Of a stretch of DNA of 23,220 bases, positions 13,503 through 20,872 are shown one piece after another. Numbering within the stretch: position 1 is the stretch's first letter; every line of letters begins with the position of its first letter. A model generated the notes under the pieces. It saw only the letters and a program-made list of their open reading frames with translations, did not search any database and was not told the origin of the DNA. The DNA is from a virus. The DNA is taken from the IMG/VR virus record IMGVR_UViG_3300006192_000040, positions 1-23,220 of that record. One strand, given 5' to 3'. The translations under genes were made by a program, and so were the position numbers.

Positions 13503-14549
13503 ATGACCGTCCGCAAACTCGACGACGGCAAGCCGCGCCTCTGGCTTGCCGAAGTCTATCCCCAAGGCCGTGAAGGCCCCCGCAAGCGCAAGCGCTTCGC
13601 CACCAAGGGCGAGGCGCTGGCTTGGGAAAAGTGGTTGCTGGAAGAGAGCAACAGCAACCCCTGGCTCACCGCCAACAAGGTGACCGAAGACAAGCGGCGC
13701 CTATCCGACGTCATCGACCTCTGGTTCCGTTTGCATGGGCAGACACTGGTCTCTGGCGAACAGGTCAAGCGCAAACTCGACTTGATGGCCGAGGCGATGG
13801 GCAACCCCTATGCGGTCGATCTCAACAAGGGGCATTTCGCCACGTACCGGGAAGGGCGGCTCACTGGAGCCATCATCTTCCCGGGTCGCTGCCGTGACCG
13901 GGCCGCTGGGCCCAAAACGGTGAACGACGAACAGCGCTTGCTGAATGCGGTGTTTGGTGAGCTGATCCGATTGGGGGAGTGGGTGAACCCCCACCCATTG
14001 ACTGGCTTGCGCCAGGTCAAAACCCATGAATCGGAGATGACCTACCTCACGGCAGCGCAAATCGACATGCTGCTGGCCAGTTGCGCGACCTCCCGGGTGC
14101 CGGCGTTGACCACGGTGGTCAAACTCTGTCTGGCCACCGGGGCGCGTTGGTCTGAGGTGCAGGGGCTGACCAGCGCCCAGGTGAGCAAGTATCGGCTGAC
14201 GTTCACCCAGACCAAGAGCAAGCGCAATCGCTCTGTCCCCATCTCGCCAGAGCTCTATGAACTGATCCCCAAACGCGGCATCCATGAAGGCAGGTTGTTC
14301 CCTCCATGCTATGACGCATTTGAGTATGCTGCGCAAAAATCCGGGGTGAAGCTGCCGGAGGGACAACTTTCTCATGTGCTCAGACATACGTTTGCCAGCC
14401 ATTTTATGATGAATGGTGGTAATATCCTTGTCCTACAGCGAATCCTCGGTCACAGCACCATCACCATGACCATGAGATACGCCCATTTTGCCCCCGAACA
14501 CCTTGATGATGCTGTCAGATTAAATCCTCTGGCCAGCCCTCACTCATAG
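13503..14549 (+). CDS. int: Tyrosine integrase
   Basis: This 348-residue site-specific recombinase integrates the phage at attP/attB. The catalytic set is complete: R215 (ATGARWSEV), K238 (TQTKSKRNRSVPI), H291 and R294 (HVLRHTFASH), H317 (ILGHSTI) and nucleophile Y326 (MRYAHF). The N-terminal basic segment (RKLDDGKPRLWLAEVYPQ) is the arm-binding domain seen in P2-type integrases. There is no clear Shine-Dalgarno before the ATG, and the gene starts 13 bases after the previous stop, so it may be translated by coupling or at low level. The gene ends next to the attP arm repeats, the usual arrangement. Confidence 0.95.
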   Translation: MTVRKLDDGKPRLWLAEVYPQGREGPRKRKRFATKGEALAWEKWLLEESNSNPWLTANKVTEDKRRLSDVIDLWFRLHGQTLVSGEQVKRKLDLMAEAMGNPYAVDLNKGHFATYREGRLTGAIIFPGRCRDRAAGPKTVNDEQRLLNAVFGELIRLGEWVNPHPLTGLRQVKTHESEMTYLTAAQIDMLLASCATSRVPALTTVVKLCLATGARWSEVQGLTSAQVSKYRLTFTQTKSKRNRSVPISPELYELIPKRGIHEGRLFPPCYDAFEYAAQKSGVKLPEGQLSHVLRHTFASHFMMNGGNILVLQRILGHSTITMTMRYAHFAPEHLDDAVRLNPLASPHS

Positions 14550-14556
14550 GTAAAAA

Positions 14557-14779
14557 TGGCGGCAAAGTGGCGGCGGAACTCCGCACGCATTACATGATAC
14601 CGCGTGATACTGCGCACTAACCCATTGTTTTAACTGTAAGTCGTTGAGCCAATTACTATGCCTAAGAAATTCTATGCTCTTTGGTGTGGGGTTTTTGACA
14701 TGGTAAAAGTAATTTAAAAACAATTACTTATTTGCGATCTCGCTAGTTGATTAAGCGGTTGTGGCGGCAAAGTGGCGGC
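14557..14779. repeat. Arm-type integrase binding sites (paired direct repeats)
   Basis: TGGCGGCAAAGTGGCGGC occurs at 14557-14574 and again, in the same orientation, at 14762-14779. Each copy contains two TGGCGGC units 11 bases apart, about one DNA helical turn, so two Int arm domains could bind side by side. Flanking of a central core on both sides is typical of P and P' arms. Confidence 0.7.
14707..14729. other. Candidate attP core (inverted repeat with 7-base spacer)
   Basis: AAGTAATT (14707-14714) and AATTACTT (14722-14729) are perfect inverted repeats separated by TAAAAAC. Paired 8-bp half-sites around a 7-base crossover region are what a tyrosine recombinase core needs. A further AATTACT copy lies at 14651-14657. 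No host sequence is present for comparison, so the exact crossover is unproven. Confidence 0.45.
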
Positions 14780-14865
14780 AACGGATTTGATGATCGATTT
14801 CTGTTGGTGGTAGTGATTTAACAGAATGACGCATTATGCACGGTCAGGCTTGTAGATAGAACAAA

Positions 14866-14885
14866 GGGGCCGGAGGCCCCTAGGT
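14866..14885 (-). terminator. Terminator of the accessory/tail transcript
   Basis: GGGGCC (14866-14871) and GGCCCC (14875-14880) form a six-bp G/C stem with a three-base loop. On the - strand it is followed by TTTGTTC. It lies 27 bases beyond the stop of the YodC-like gene and protects attP from transcription. Confidence 0.7.
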
Positions 14886-14911
14886 AATCCAACAACCAAG
14901 CCCTATATCAT

Positions 14912-15316
14912 TCAGCCCTGAAGAACTAAGAGTTCGGAGTGGAATTCCGTCGACAGAGGCTCTCTATTTTTCTCATCAAGCCAGATGCATGAGACATACG
15001 GTATACCGTTAGTCCTAAAGGTTTTAGCAACAGTCATGGCAGGCCCACCGCTACGAAGCTTTACAACTTGTCCAGCCTCAAAGCGTACTTGCGGATAACC
15101 ATACGGTGGCTCATTTTCTGCATCTAACTTCTGAAGCACGCATCGAGGGAAAACCGACTCTACAGGTGTTCCGCCCAAATCAGTATTAAACCAAATACAG
15201 CTAACATCGTTACTCGCGCTATCGCCTTCATCAATCACAGGCTTAACGGTCATAGGCAGCCCACCACTTAATAGGCACACTACTTGGCCTGGATATACAT
15301 GAGGATATCTTTGCAT
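14912..15316 (-). CDS. Tandem YodC-like (DUF2158) protein
   Basis: This 134-residue protein consists of two copies of a YodC/DUF2158 domain. Copy 1 is residues 7-65 (YPGQVVCLLSGGLPMTVKPV, then VSCIWFNTD), and copy 2 is residues 78-133 (FEAGQVVKLRSGGPAMTVAK, then VSCIWLDEK). Each has the family's G-x-VV-x-L-SGG-x-x-MTV start and CxW core. Single-domain homologues are about 60 residues, so this is a fusion or internal duplication. The ATG at 15316 follows AAGGAGAAG. The gene lies between D and attP, a usual place for accessory (moron) genes, and its composition is lower in GC than the tail genes. The domain's function is unknown. Confidence 0.8.
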   Translation of the reverse strand: MQRYPHVYPGQVVCLLSGGLPMTVKPVIDEGDSASNDVSCIWFNTDLGGTPVESVFPRCVLQKLDAENEPPYGYPQVRFEAGQVVKLRSGGPAMTVAKTFRTNGIPYVSCIWLDEKNREPLSTEFHSELLVLQG

Positions 15317-15346
15317 CAACTTCTCCTTGTTACGGATTTATCGGCA

Positions 15347-15559
15347 TCAATGGTCTGAGTATGGGGACACATCCTCCTTCCCATAATCCTGTTCTTGTTT
15401 ATAGGCTTCCATGTACTCAGCTGTTTTTATAGCCAGTTCCGGAGGCGTAGTTTTGGTTTCTGACGCTTCCTTTTGCAAAGCATCAACTTCTGCCTTGAGA
15501 CGCTGCACGTTGGCACGGAGCTGCTCACCCTTTACCAACTTTTCATAGCCTAATGTCAT
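15347..15559 (-). CDS. Hypothetical coiled-coil protein (70 residues)
   Basis: Residues 8-35 (LVKGEQLRANVQRLKAEVDA followed by LQKEASE) form a likely coiled coil; the rest is charged and tyrosine-rich. The start follows AAGGATTTTTT, a clear ribosome binding site. It is the lower-GC neighbour of the YodC-like gene and probably part of the same accessory unit. No family is recognised. Confidence 0.7.
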   Translation of the reverse strand: MTLGYEKLVKGEQLRANVQRLKAEVDALQKEASETKTTPPELAIKTAEYMEAYKQEQDYGKEDVSPYSDH

Positions 15560-15737
15560 AAAAAATCCTTAGTATCAAGCGGTATGCTCCATACGGATAT
15601 TGGGGCGATTGCATGCAGATCAATCCCTTAGTGATAAAGCGTTCACCTCGCAAGAGATAACACCCCTGCCCCGTGGCTGCATCGAGCATGTGAGGATTGA
15701 AATCCCCCCGTATTACTATTCGGTTTTGCGACTGCAA
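15543..15737 (-). CDS. Possible small protein after gene D (64 residues, weak start)
   Basis: An open frame follows gene D and overlaps the next gene by 17 bases. Its sequence (IVIRGDFNPHMLDAATGQGC, then YLLRGERFITKGL) looks protein-like, but the only full-length start is TTG without a ribosome binding site; the first ATG is at residue 17. An alternative is a 33-residue frame starting at the ATG that overlaps the D stop. In P2 this is where ogr would be, but there is no Cys4 finger here. Confidence 0.35.
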   Translation of the reverse strand: MQSQNRIVIRGDFNPHMLDAATGQGCYLLRGERFITKGLICMQSPQYPYGAYRLILRIFYDIRL

Positions 15738-15740
15738 TTT

Positions 15741-16901
15741 TCATTCTGGCAGCTCGTCGAGCTTCACTTCGAGCTGCAGGCGGTTGGTGTAGCCCTGATT
15801 TGTGAGGTCGTGCACCACCTGGGTGAGTAACCAGGGGGCGGCGTCTATATCAGGCTTGAATCCCCTGACGGTGGTTGGTTGTTCCGGGTAGAGCTCGGGG
15901 CGCCCCTTGGCCAAGGTGATGTCGAACTCGGCTACCCCGCGCTGGATCCGCTCCCACTCCGCACGGGCGGCCCGCATGGCGTTGCTCTGGTTGGCGTAAA
16001 CATGGCGCAGCTCTTTGACGTTCTCGCTGCTGCCGACCAGCAGCTCGTTTTCTTTCTTGTTGACCACGACCCCAGGCGGCAATGGCCGTTCCTGCTTCGG
16101 CTTGGCCTTCTTCTTGCGCTTCACCTCTATTTTCTTTTTCTCGGCGGTCTTGTTGTCTTGCCAGTAGGCGGTCACGCCGGTGTACGCATCCCGGTCGGCA
16201 ACCGAGAAGCGATGCTGATCGCCATCCCTACGGGTGATGGTGATGGCGGGCAGGGGCTGGCCACTCGCGGTGGTGCCCTGGCCCGCCTTGATAAACATCA
16301 GGCGGCCAGACTTGACGGTGGCGATGGCATCACACTGACCCGCTAAACGGGTAAGGAAAGCGAGATCGCTTTCGTTGGTCTGGTCGATGTGGTCGATCAG
16401 CAGGCCCTTGAGTGAGTCACCTACGCAGGGGGTGAGCTGGTAGGGTGCCGCGACTTGTTCGACGATGCCGTTAACAGTGGTCTGGTGCCAACTGCGCTCG
16501 CGCAGCTTGTTCATGCCGCCGCGCAGATCGGCCGCCTTGCCCCGGATGGTGAGCACATCTGGGGCTCCGTTGTGTTCTACCTCGTCGATTTTGTAGGTCC
16601 CCTTATCGACCAGGGCCTGGCCTTGCCAACCAATGAGGGCGCGCAGAGTGGCGCCCCGGCGTGGCATATCGAGCTGGCCATCGCTGTCATCGAGGGTGAG
16701 CTCGATGGTGTCAGCGTTGAATCCCCGGTTGTCGGTGATGGTCATCGACATCAGGCGCGGGCGGATGGCGGCCGAGATGTCTTTGCCATCGACCAGCACC
16801 TGGTAAGCCGGTACCGGGTGGCCTAGGCGCAAGGCGTCGAGCGGATTGGTCAGCCCCAAATTCTCGGCCAATCGCGTGCCGAACTGGTCGAATGCCCCCA
16901 T
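15741..16901 (-). CDS. D: Tail hub / late control protein, P2 gpD
   Basis: 386 residues, against 387 in P2 gpD. The protein forms the baseplate hub at the distal end of the tail tube. Family features are VLVDGKDISAAIRPRLMSMTITD near the N-terminus, ELTLDDSDGQLDMPRRGATL and a C-terminal APWLLTQVVHDLTNQGYTNRLQLEV. Residues about 253-280 are very rich in lysine (KTAEKKKIEVKRKKKAKPKQ), as in relatives, probably a disordered loop. Its ATG shares one base with the U stop, and it is the last structural gene of the FI-D operon. Confidence 0.95.
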   Translation of the reverse strand: MGAFDQFGTRLAENLGLTNPLDALRLGHPVPAYQVLVDGKDISAAIRPRLMSMTITDNRGFNADTIELTLDDSDGQLDMPRRGATLRALIGWQGQALVDKGTYKIDEVEHNGAPDVLTIRGKAADLRGGMNKLRERSWHQTTVNGIVEQVAAPYQLTPCVGDSLKGLLIDHIDQTNESDLAFLTRLAGQCDAIATVKSGRLMFIKAGQGTTASGQPLPAITITRRDGDQHRFSVADRDAYTGVTAYWQDNKTAEKKKIEVKRKKKAKPKQERPLPPGVVVNKKENELLVGSSENVKELRHVYANQSNAMRAARAEWERIQRGVAEFDITLAKGRPELYPEQPTTVRGFKPDIDAAPWLLTQVVHDLTNQGYTNRLQLEVKLDELPE

Positions 16902-17392
16902 CAGAGAAGCCCCCCGAGCTTGTTGCCGATACTGCCGACCAGCTTGCCCAGACCCAGGCGGCCGAAGAGGTTGCCCGCGGTGCGTCCCAGCAGGGTCTGG
17001 CCAAGGGATCTGTCGTTGTCATCTACCCGCTTGAGCTTGATGGTGAACTCGATTTTGCGGGCGGTGCCATCGCTGAAAAACTCGCTGCGGGTGGTGCTGA
17101 TGCCCTCTATCACGAATGACCCACGCATAACGCCATCGCCCTGGATCAGGGGGAAGGATTGGCCGCTGTCGGCCATGCTGTTGAGCAAATCGAGGGAGAC
17201 GGGGCCGCCGGTCACCTCTGGCAGCAGCACCCCGCTGAAGGTGGTGGTTTCATCATCCGGGCCGAGGTACTGGTACCCCGGGCGGGCGCCAATCCGGTTA
17301 TTGCCCGGATGGCGCCATGCCCGTTCGTCTTGTTGTGAAAGGGGAGCCACGGTCGAGCGCATAAACACGAACCAGCCCAGGGTCATCATCAT
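16901..17392 (-). CDS. U: Tail protein gpU
   Basis: 163 residues; P2 gpU is about 159. It is a small tail protein needed to finish the tail. Recognisable parts are MTLGWFVF at the start, WRHPGNNRIGARPGYQYLGPDDETTTFSGVLLPEVTGG and a glycine-rich C-terminus (GNLFGRLGLGKLVGSIGNKLGG). The start follows TAAGGAGCC; three ATG codons occur in a row. The gene lies 12 bases after T and overlaps D by one base. Confidence 0.93.
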   Translation of the reverse strand: MMMTLGWFVFMRSTVAPLSQQDERAWRHPGNNRIGARPGYQYLGPDDETTTFSGVLLPEVTGGPVSLDLLNSMADSGQSFPLIQGDGVMRGSFVIEGISTTRSEFFSDGTARKIEFTIKLKRVDDNDRSLGQTLLGRTAGNLFGRLGLGKLVGSIGNKLGGLL

Positions 17393-17404
17393 GGTTGTGG
17401 CTCC

Positions 17405-19852
17405 TTAATTGCGGTCGGTCAGGGAGGCGCGGCCATTGGCAGCTGCCTGCCGTTCGCGTCGGTCTAGTTCGCGGCGCACCTCTTGCGCCACATCCGCGCC
17501 GGATTGCCCGGGTTGCTGGACGATGTGGATCGGTGCGCTGATCTGGGTGGTGGTGTTGCCTCTGGCGACCGGTTTAGGGGTCGGTGTCGGAACGACACGC
17601 GGGCCGGTACCGTAGGTGTAAGCCGAGGAAAGTGCCGGGGTCCCAAAGTTGCCATTCAGATAGCCTGGCGTGTTGGCTGTCGGGATCTCGAACTTCGGGA
17701 TCTTCTTGGTTTCGAGGATGCCGAGCGATTCGAGCAGCCATTCGATCCCTTTCAGGAAAGCCTTGAGCGGGGTGAGGGCCAGGTTGAAGGCTTCGCCCAG
17801 GATGCGGCCGACGAACTGGCCGGCACTGCCAAACCCTTCCAGCGTCTCTTTCGAGAACTGGAGTGGTTCGAGCAGGTCGCCAAACCAGCCCGATAGCGCT
17901 TTAACCCCGGTACCGATGCCATCAATCAGCGGGGCGAACGGCTTGAAGGCTTCAAAGACGGGGGCGAGCCCTGCCATGATGCCCTGCCATAGCCCGCTGA
18001 AAAATGCGCTGATGGGCTGCCAAAACTTGATGATGGCCACGCCCAAGATTGCGAGCCCGGCCAGTGGCGCCAAGATGGCGGTGATGGCCCCCAGCATGCC
18101 GCCAAAGGTGACGCCCAGCACCCCAAGGGTCAACTTCATGATAGCCATGGGGCCAAGCAGGGCAGCAACGGCCAGCGACAGGCCTCCGAAGGCGATGGTG
18201 ACGACCGACACAATGGCGCCAATCTTCATCAGGGTGTTGGAGAGTTCCGGGTTTTTCTTTGCCCAGTTACCGAGGCGCTCTGATAGGTCGGCAATCCATT
18301 CTGTGATGGCCTTGATCTCGGGGGCGATAGCTTCGCCAAAGTTGACCATGACGTTGGTAAAGGTGCCGGTGGCGGCATCCCACAGGCTGCCCAGGGTGCC
18401 AAGCTGGGCGTTGACCCGCTCTTGCAGGGCGGCTTGGTCGGCCATCTTCTTCTGGGTTGCGCGATAGCCATCCATGCCTTTGTTGATGATCAGCTCCAGC
18501 ACCTGCAGGGTTTCAGCATCGTCGCCGTAGATGCCCTTCAGAACTTGCAGGCGGTGCTCGGTGTTCAACCCCTTTAGCTTGGCGAGCTGGGCAAACATGT
18601 TCTCCATCCCTGCGAATTCCCCCTTGCCGTCGGTGAAATTCAGCTTCAACCCTGTGCCTTTCGTGGCCTTGGCAATCTTGCCGGTGTTCATACTCATCTG
18701 GAAAACTTTGCGGTAGGCGTTCCCTGATGACTCGCCCGCCATGCCAGCCTGATCGGCCATGATGACCAGCGGGGCAAGCACCTTGGCGGCCTCAAGCCCT
18801 GACTTGCGCAAGATTCCCATGGCCGGGGTGAGTTTGGTGAAGGCGCCCAGCATGTTGCCGCTGTCAACGCCCAGGTAAAACGAGCGCTGGATGGTATCCA
18901 TCAGCCCCATCATGTCTTGCTCGGCGGTGCCGGTGGCATCCTGCAGCTTGGCCGCAAACAGCGCCGCCTGGTCGAATGGCATTTTCAACTGCACACCGAG
19001 GTAGGCAGTTGCCTCCCCCAGGCCACCCAAGATGGATTTTGCGCTCATCCCCTGCTGGATCAGCGTGCTCATCATGTTCTGAAAGTCCGCCGTGGTGCCC
19101 GGCAGTTTGTTGCCGAGCTTGGTGGCCAGATCGCTGATGGATTGGAACTCCTGCCGCACCTGGCCGCCCTTGCCCATCATGGACACCTTGAGGTCTACGA
19201 CCGATGTTTCAGCTCTGGCGAACTCGATCACCGGCTTGAGGGTAGTCAAGCCCATGGCTGTGCCGGTCGCCAGCGCCGTGGCGCCGTGGCCTGCTATCTG
19301 GCCACGCAGCTCCTGGGTTTGGCGGTAACTGGCTTTGACCTGGTTGAGGCGCTTTTGCTGGTCGGCCAGTTGGCCCAGCTTGGTGCGCTGAGAGTCGAGC
19401 ACGGTGTTCGCGGCGGCCAAATCGGTCTTGAGGCGGCGCTGTGTTTCGCTGAGGTTGCTGGTGTTGATGCCGCTCTTGCGCATGGCTTCACCCATCTGAG
19501 CATGACGGGTGATCATTTCCCCCTGTTTGGTCTTGAGCTGGTTGAGGGCTTTCTCGGCCTTGTTGAGCTCGTTGATCATCAGGCGGGTGGGCTTTGGAGT
19601 GTCGGCAATCTTGCGCTGCAGTTCGCTGAAAGAACCCTCGGCCTGTTTCAACTGAGCTTTGGTCGCGCCAATCTGGGCACCCAGCGTCTTGTAGCCTTCG
19701 ATTTGACCGGCTTGTGTTTCGAGGTCACGGATTTTCTTCTTGGTGTCGACCAGGTCTTTGGCGGTGATGCGGCTCTGGCCGCTGACTGCTTTGAGGGGGG
19801 CGGTGAGCTTGTCGACCGCCCCCAGCAGGATTTGAAGTTTGAGAGGGTTCAT
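17405..19852 (-). CDS. T: Tail tape measure protein gpT
   Basis: 815 residues, essentially the P2 gpT length, so the tail should be close to P2 length. It sets the tail length and is held inside the tube. The first 200 residues are strongly coiled-coil (ITAKDLVDTKKKIRDLETQ, then LNQLKTKQGEMITRHAQMGE). Residues about 540-615 are hydrophobic with several membrane-like segments. The C-terminus carries a proline- and threonine-rich linker (RVVPTPTPKPVARG). Its ATG overlaps the end of the E' frame (CAATGA), so it is probably coupled to E-E' translation. Confidence 0.95.
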   Translation of the reverse strand: MNPLKLQILLGAVDKLTAPLKAVSGQSRITAKDLVDTKKKIRDLETQAGQIEGYKTLGAQIGATKAQLKQAEGSFSELQRKIADTPKPTRLMINELNKAEKALNQLKTKQGEMITRHAQMGEAMRKSGINTSNLSETQRRLKTDLAAANTVLDSQRTKLGQLADQQKRLNQVKASYRQTQELRGQIAGHGATALATGTAMGLTTLKPVIEFARAETSVVDLKVSMMGKGGQVRQEFQSISDLATKLGNKLPGTTADFQNMMSTLIQQGMSAKSILGGLGEATAYLGVQLKMPFDQAALFAAKLQDATGTAEQDMMGLMDTIQRSFYLGVDSGNMLGAFTKLTPAMGILRKSGLEAAKVLAPLVIMADQAGMAGESSGNAYRKVFQMSMNTGKIAKATKGTGLKLNFTDGKGEFAGMENMFAQLAKLKGLNTEHRLQVLKGIYGDDAETLQVLELIINKGMDGYRATQKKMADQAALQERVNAQLGTLGSLWDAATGTFTNVMVNFGEAIAPEIKAITEWIADLSERLGNWAKKNPELSNTLMKIGAIVSVVTIAFGGLSLAVAALLGPMAIMKLTLGVLGVTFGGMLGAITAILAPLAGLAILGVAIIKFWQPISAFFSGLWQGIMAGLAPVFEAFKPFAPLIDGIGTGVKALSGWFGDLLEPLQFSKETLEGFGSAGQFVGRILGEAFNLALTPLKAFLKGIEWLLESLGILETKKIPKFEIPTANTPGYLNGNFGTPALSSAYTYGTGPRVVPTPTPKPVARGNTTTQISAPIHIVQQPGQSGADVAQEVRRELDRRERQAAANGRASLTDRN

Positions 19853-20273
19853 TGTTCTTCGGCCCCGTTGATGCGGTTGTGAATATCAACGAGGCGTTGG
19901 TGCCAGCCCATCAGCTCGCTGATCTCCATGGCCGCCATCTCGGACGGCGGCCAGTGGGCGATGATGGCGATCTCGGCCATCAGGTCGTCTATGCAGTGAG
20001 GTAGGCCTCCTGCTGCGAGCCCATCAAAAAACCGACCACCACTACCCCGGCTTTGAGCAGGTCAGCCGGGTCCATATCGTTCACTTCCTTTTCGGTCAAG
20101 TCGGTGATGCGGGGCAGCAGTTTGATGAGGGTATCCACGTTCATCTGGACGATGTCCATGGTGTTGAGCCCGCGCAGGTGGCCCGCCTTTTTGGGGCTGC
20201 GAATGGTCAGCTCGGTGATAGTGGTTTCGCCACGCTGAATAGGGGTATCGAGGGTAATGGTTTTGTTTTCCAT
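19849..20273 (-). CDS. E': Tail assembly chaperone E+E' fusion by -1 frameshift
   Basis: At 20031-20025 the - strand reads TTTTTTG, the same slippery T6G as in P2 gene E. Slipping back one base after codon 83 continues into a second frame beginning DGLAAGGLPHCIDDLMAEIA and ending NRINGAEEQ with TGA at 19849. The fusion is about 141 residues; P2's is 142. The long product is a tail assembly chaperone that, with E, prepares the tape measure for tube formation. The E' frame has no start of its own, which supports frameshifting. Confidence 0.85.
19989..20273 (-). CDS. E: Tail assembly protein gpE
   Basis: 94 residues; P2 gpE is 91. It is the short form of the tail assembly chaperone pair. Typical elements are IRSPKKAGHLRGL, QMNVDTLIKLLPRIT and DMDPADLLKAGVVVVGF. 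The start follows AGGAAAC. The frameshift signal lies at codons 82-83, eleven codons before the stop. Confidence 0.92.
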   Translation of the reverse strand: MENKTITLDTPIQRGETTITELTIRSPKKAGHLRGLNTMDIVQMNVDTLIKLLPRITDLTEKEVNDMDPADLLKAGVVVVGFLMGSQQEAYLTA

Positions 20274-20313
20274 GGAGTTTCCTGATTTTGTGAATAGATT
20301 CGTGAATAGATAA

Positions 20314-20335
20314 GGGCAGTCACGCTGCCCGTTGG
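20314..20335 (-). terminator. Terminator-like hairpin between FII and E
   Basis: GGGCAG/CTGCCC with a five-base loop (20314-20330) is followed on the - strand by TTATCTATT. A tandem repeat of TCTATTCAC follows at about 20290-20310. It would reduce transcription past FI and FII, which fits the much higher amounts of sheath and tube needed. There is no long T run, so it is probably leaky. Confidence 0.5.
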
Positions 20336-20344
20336 TTTATGTGG

Positions 20345-20863
20345 TTAGAGGCCGATGGCTTTGCGGTGTTCGGCCATGCGGTCGACGCCATCGGGGCCGA
20401 TCTCGATCATGTTGAGCAGGTCGATTTCGTGGATGACGGCCCCGTCAATGGTCACTTTGTAGTAGGTGTTGACCATGCTGACCTTGGCCTGGCTGTTATC
20501 GCCGACCTTGGCCGTGCCCCAGTCGATCTCTTTGAAACGACCTCGAGTGAACACTTCTACGGCCTGCACACCGACGACATCATCCCGCTGGATGGAACCG
20601 GCAAAGCGAAGGGCGATACCGTCGATCTTGCCATTGCCCATCTTGCCCAGGATCTCGGCGCTGTAGCCGCCCATGGTGAAGGAGGTATCGAGGGCGCTGT
20701 CATCGAGACCCATATCGATGTTGACGGCGCCGCCCATGCCGCCGCCGCGATAGGCCTCGAACTTGCGGGAGAGCTTGGCAAAGGTGAAATCTTCCGCTTC
20801 GCCAATCCAGTTGGTGCCATCTGTGAAGATGTTGAGCTGTTTGACTTTTTTCGGCAGTGCCAT
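20345..20863 (-). CDS. FII: Major tail tube protein gpFII
   Basis: 172 residues, the same as P2 FII. It polymerises to the inner tube of the contractile tail. Conserved parts are MALPKKVKQLNIFTDGTNW, FEAYRGGGMGGAVNIDMGLD and HEIDLLNMIEIGPDG. It has a clear ribosome binding site (GGAGCCACC) and lies nine bases after FI. Confidence 0.95.
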   Translation of the reverse strand: MALPKKVKQLNIFTDGTNWIGEAEDFTFAKLSRKFEAYRGGGMGGAVNIDMGLDDSALDTSFTMGGYSAEILGKMGNGKIDGIALRFAGSIQRDDVVGVQAVEVFTRGRFKEIDWGTAKVGDNSQAKVSMVNTYYKVTIDGAVIHEIDLLNMIEIGPDGVDRMAEHRKAIGL

Positions 20864-20872
20864 GGTGGCTCC

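Larger units (their letters stand above)
14550..14865. other. attP attachment region (no genes)
   Basis: About 315 A/T-rich bases separate int from the terminator of the accessory genes. The region has no gene. It contains two copies of an 18-bp paired repeat (14557-14574 and 14762-14779) and, between them, an 8-bp inverted repeat around 7 bases (14707-14729). Position next to int and between the int and D sides matches attP of P2-type phages. Confidence 0.7.

Noticed and set aside
14550-14865. A tRNA gene or tRNA 3' end as attachment site
   Set aside because: No T-loop or acceptor-end pattern (GGTTCGAATCC-like) is visible in the region.
18917-19882. A 321-residue open frame opposite the tape measure gene
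   Set aside because: It is an antisense shadow of gpT without any start signal.
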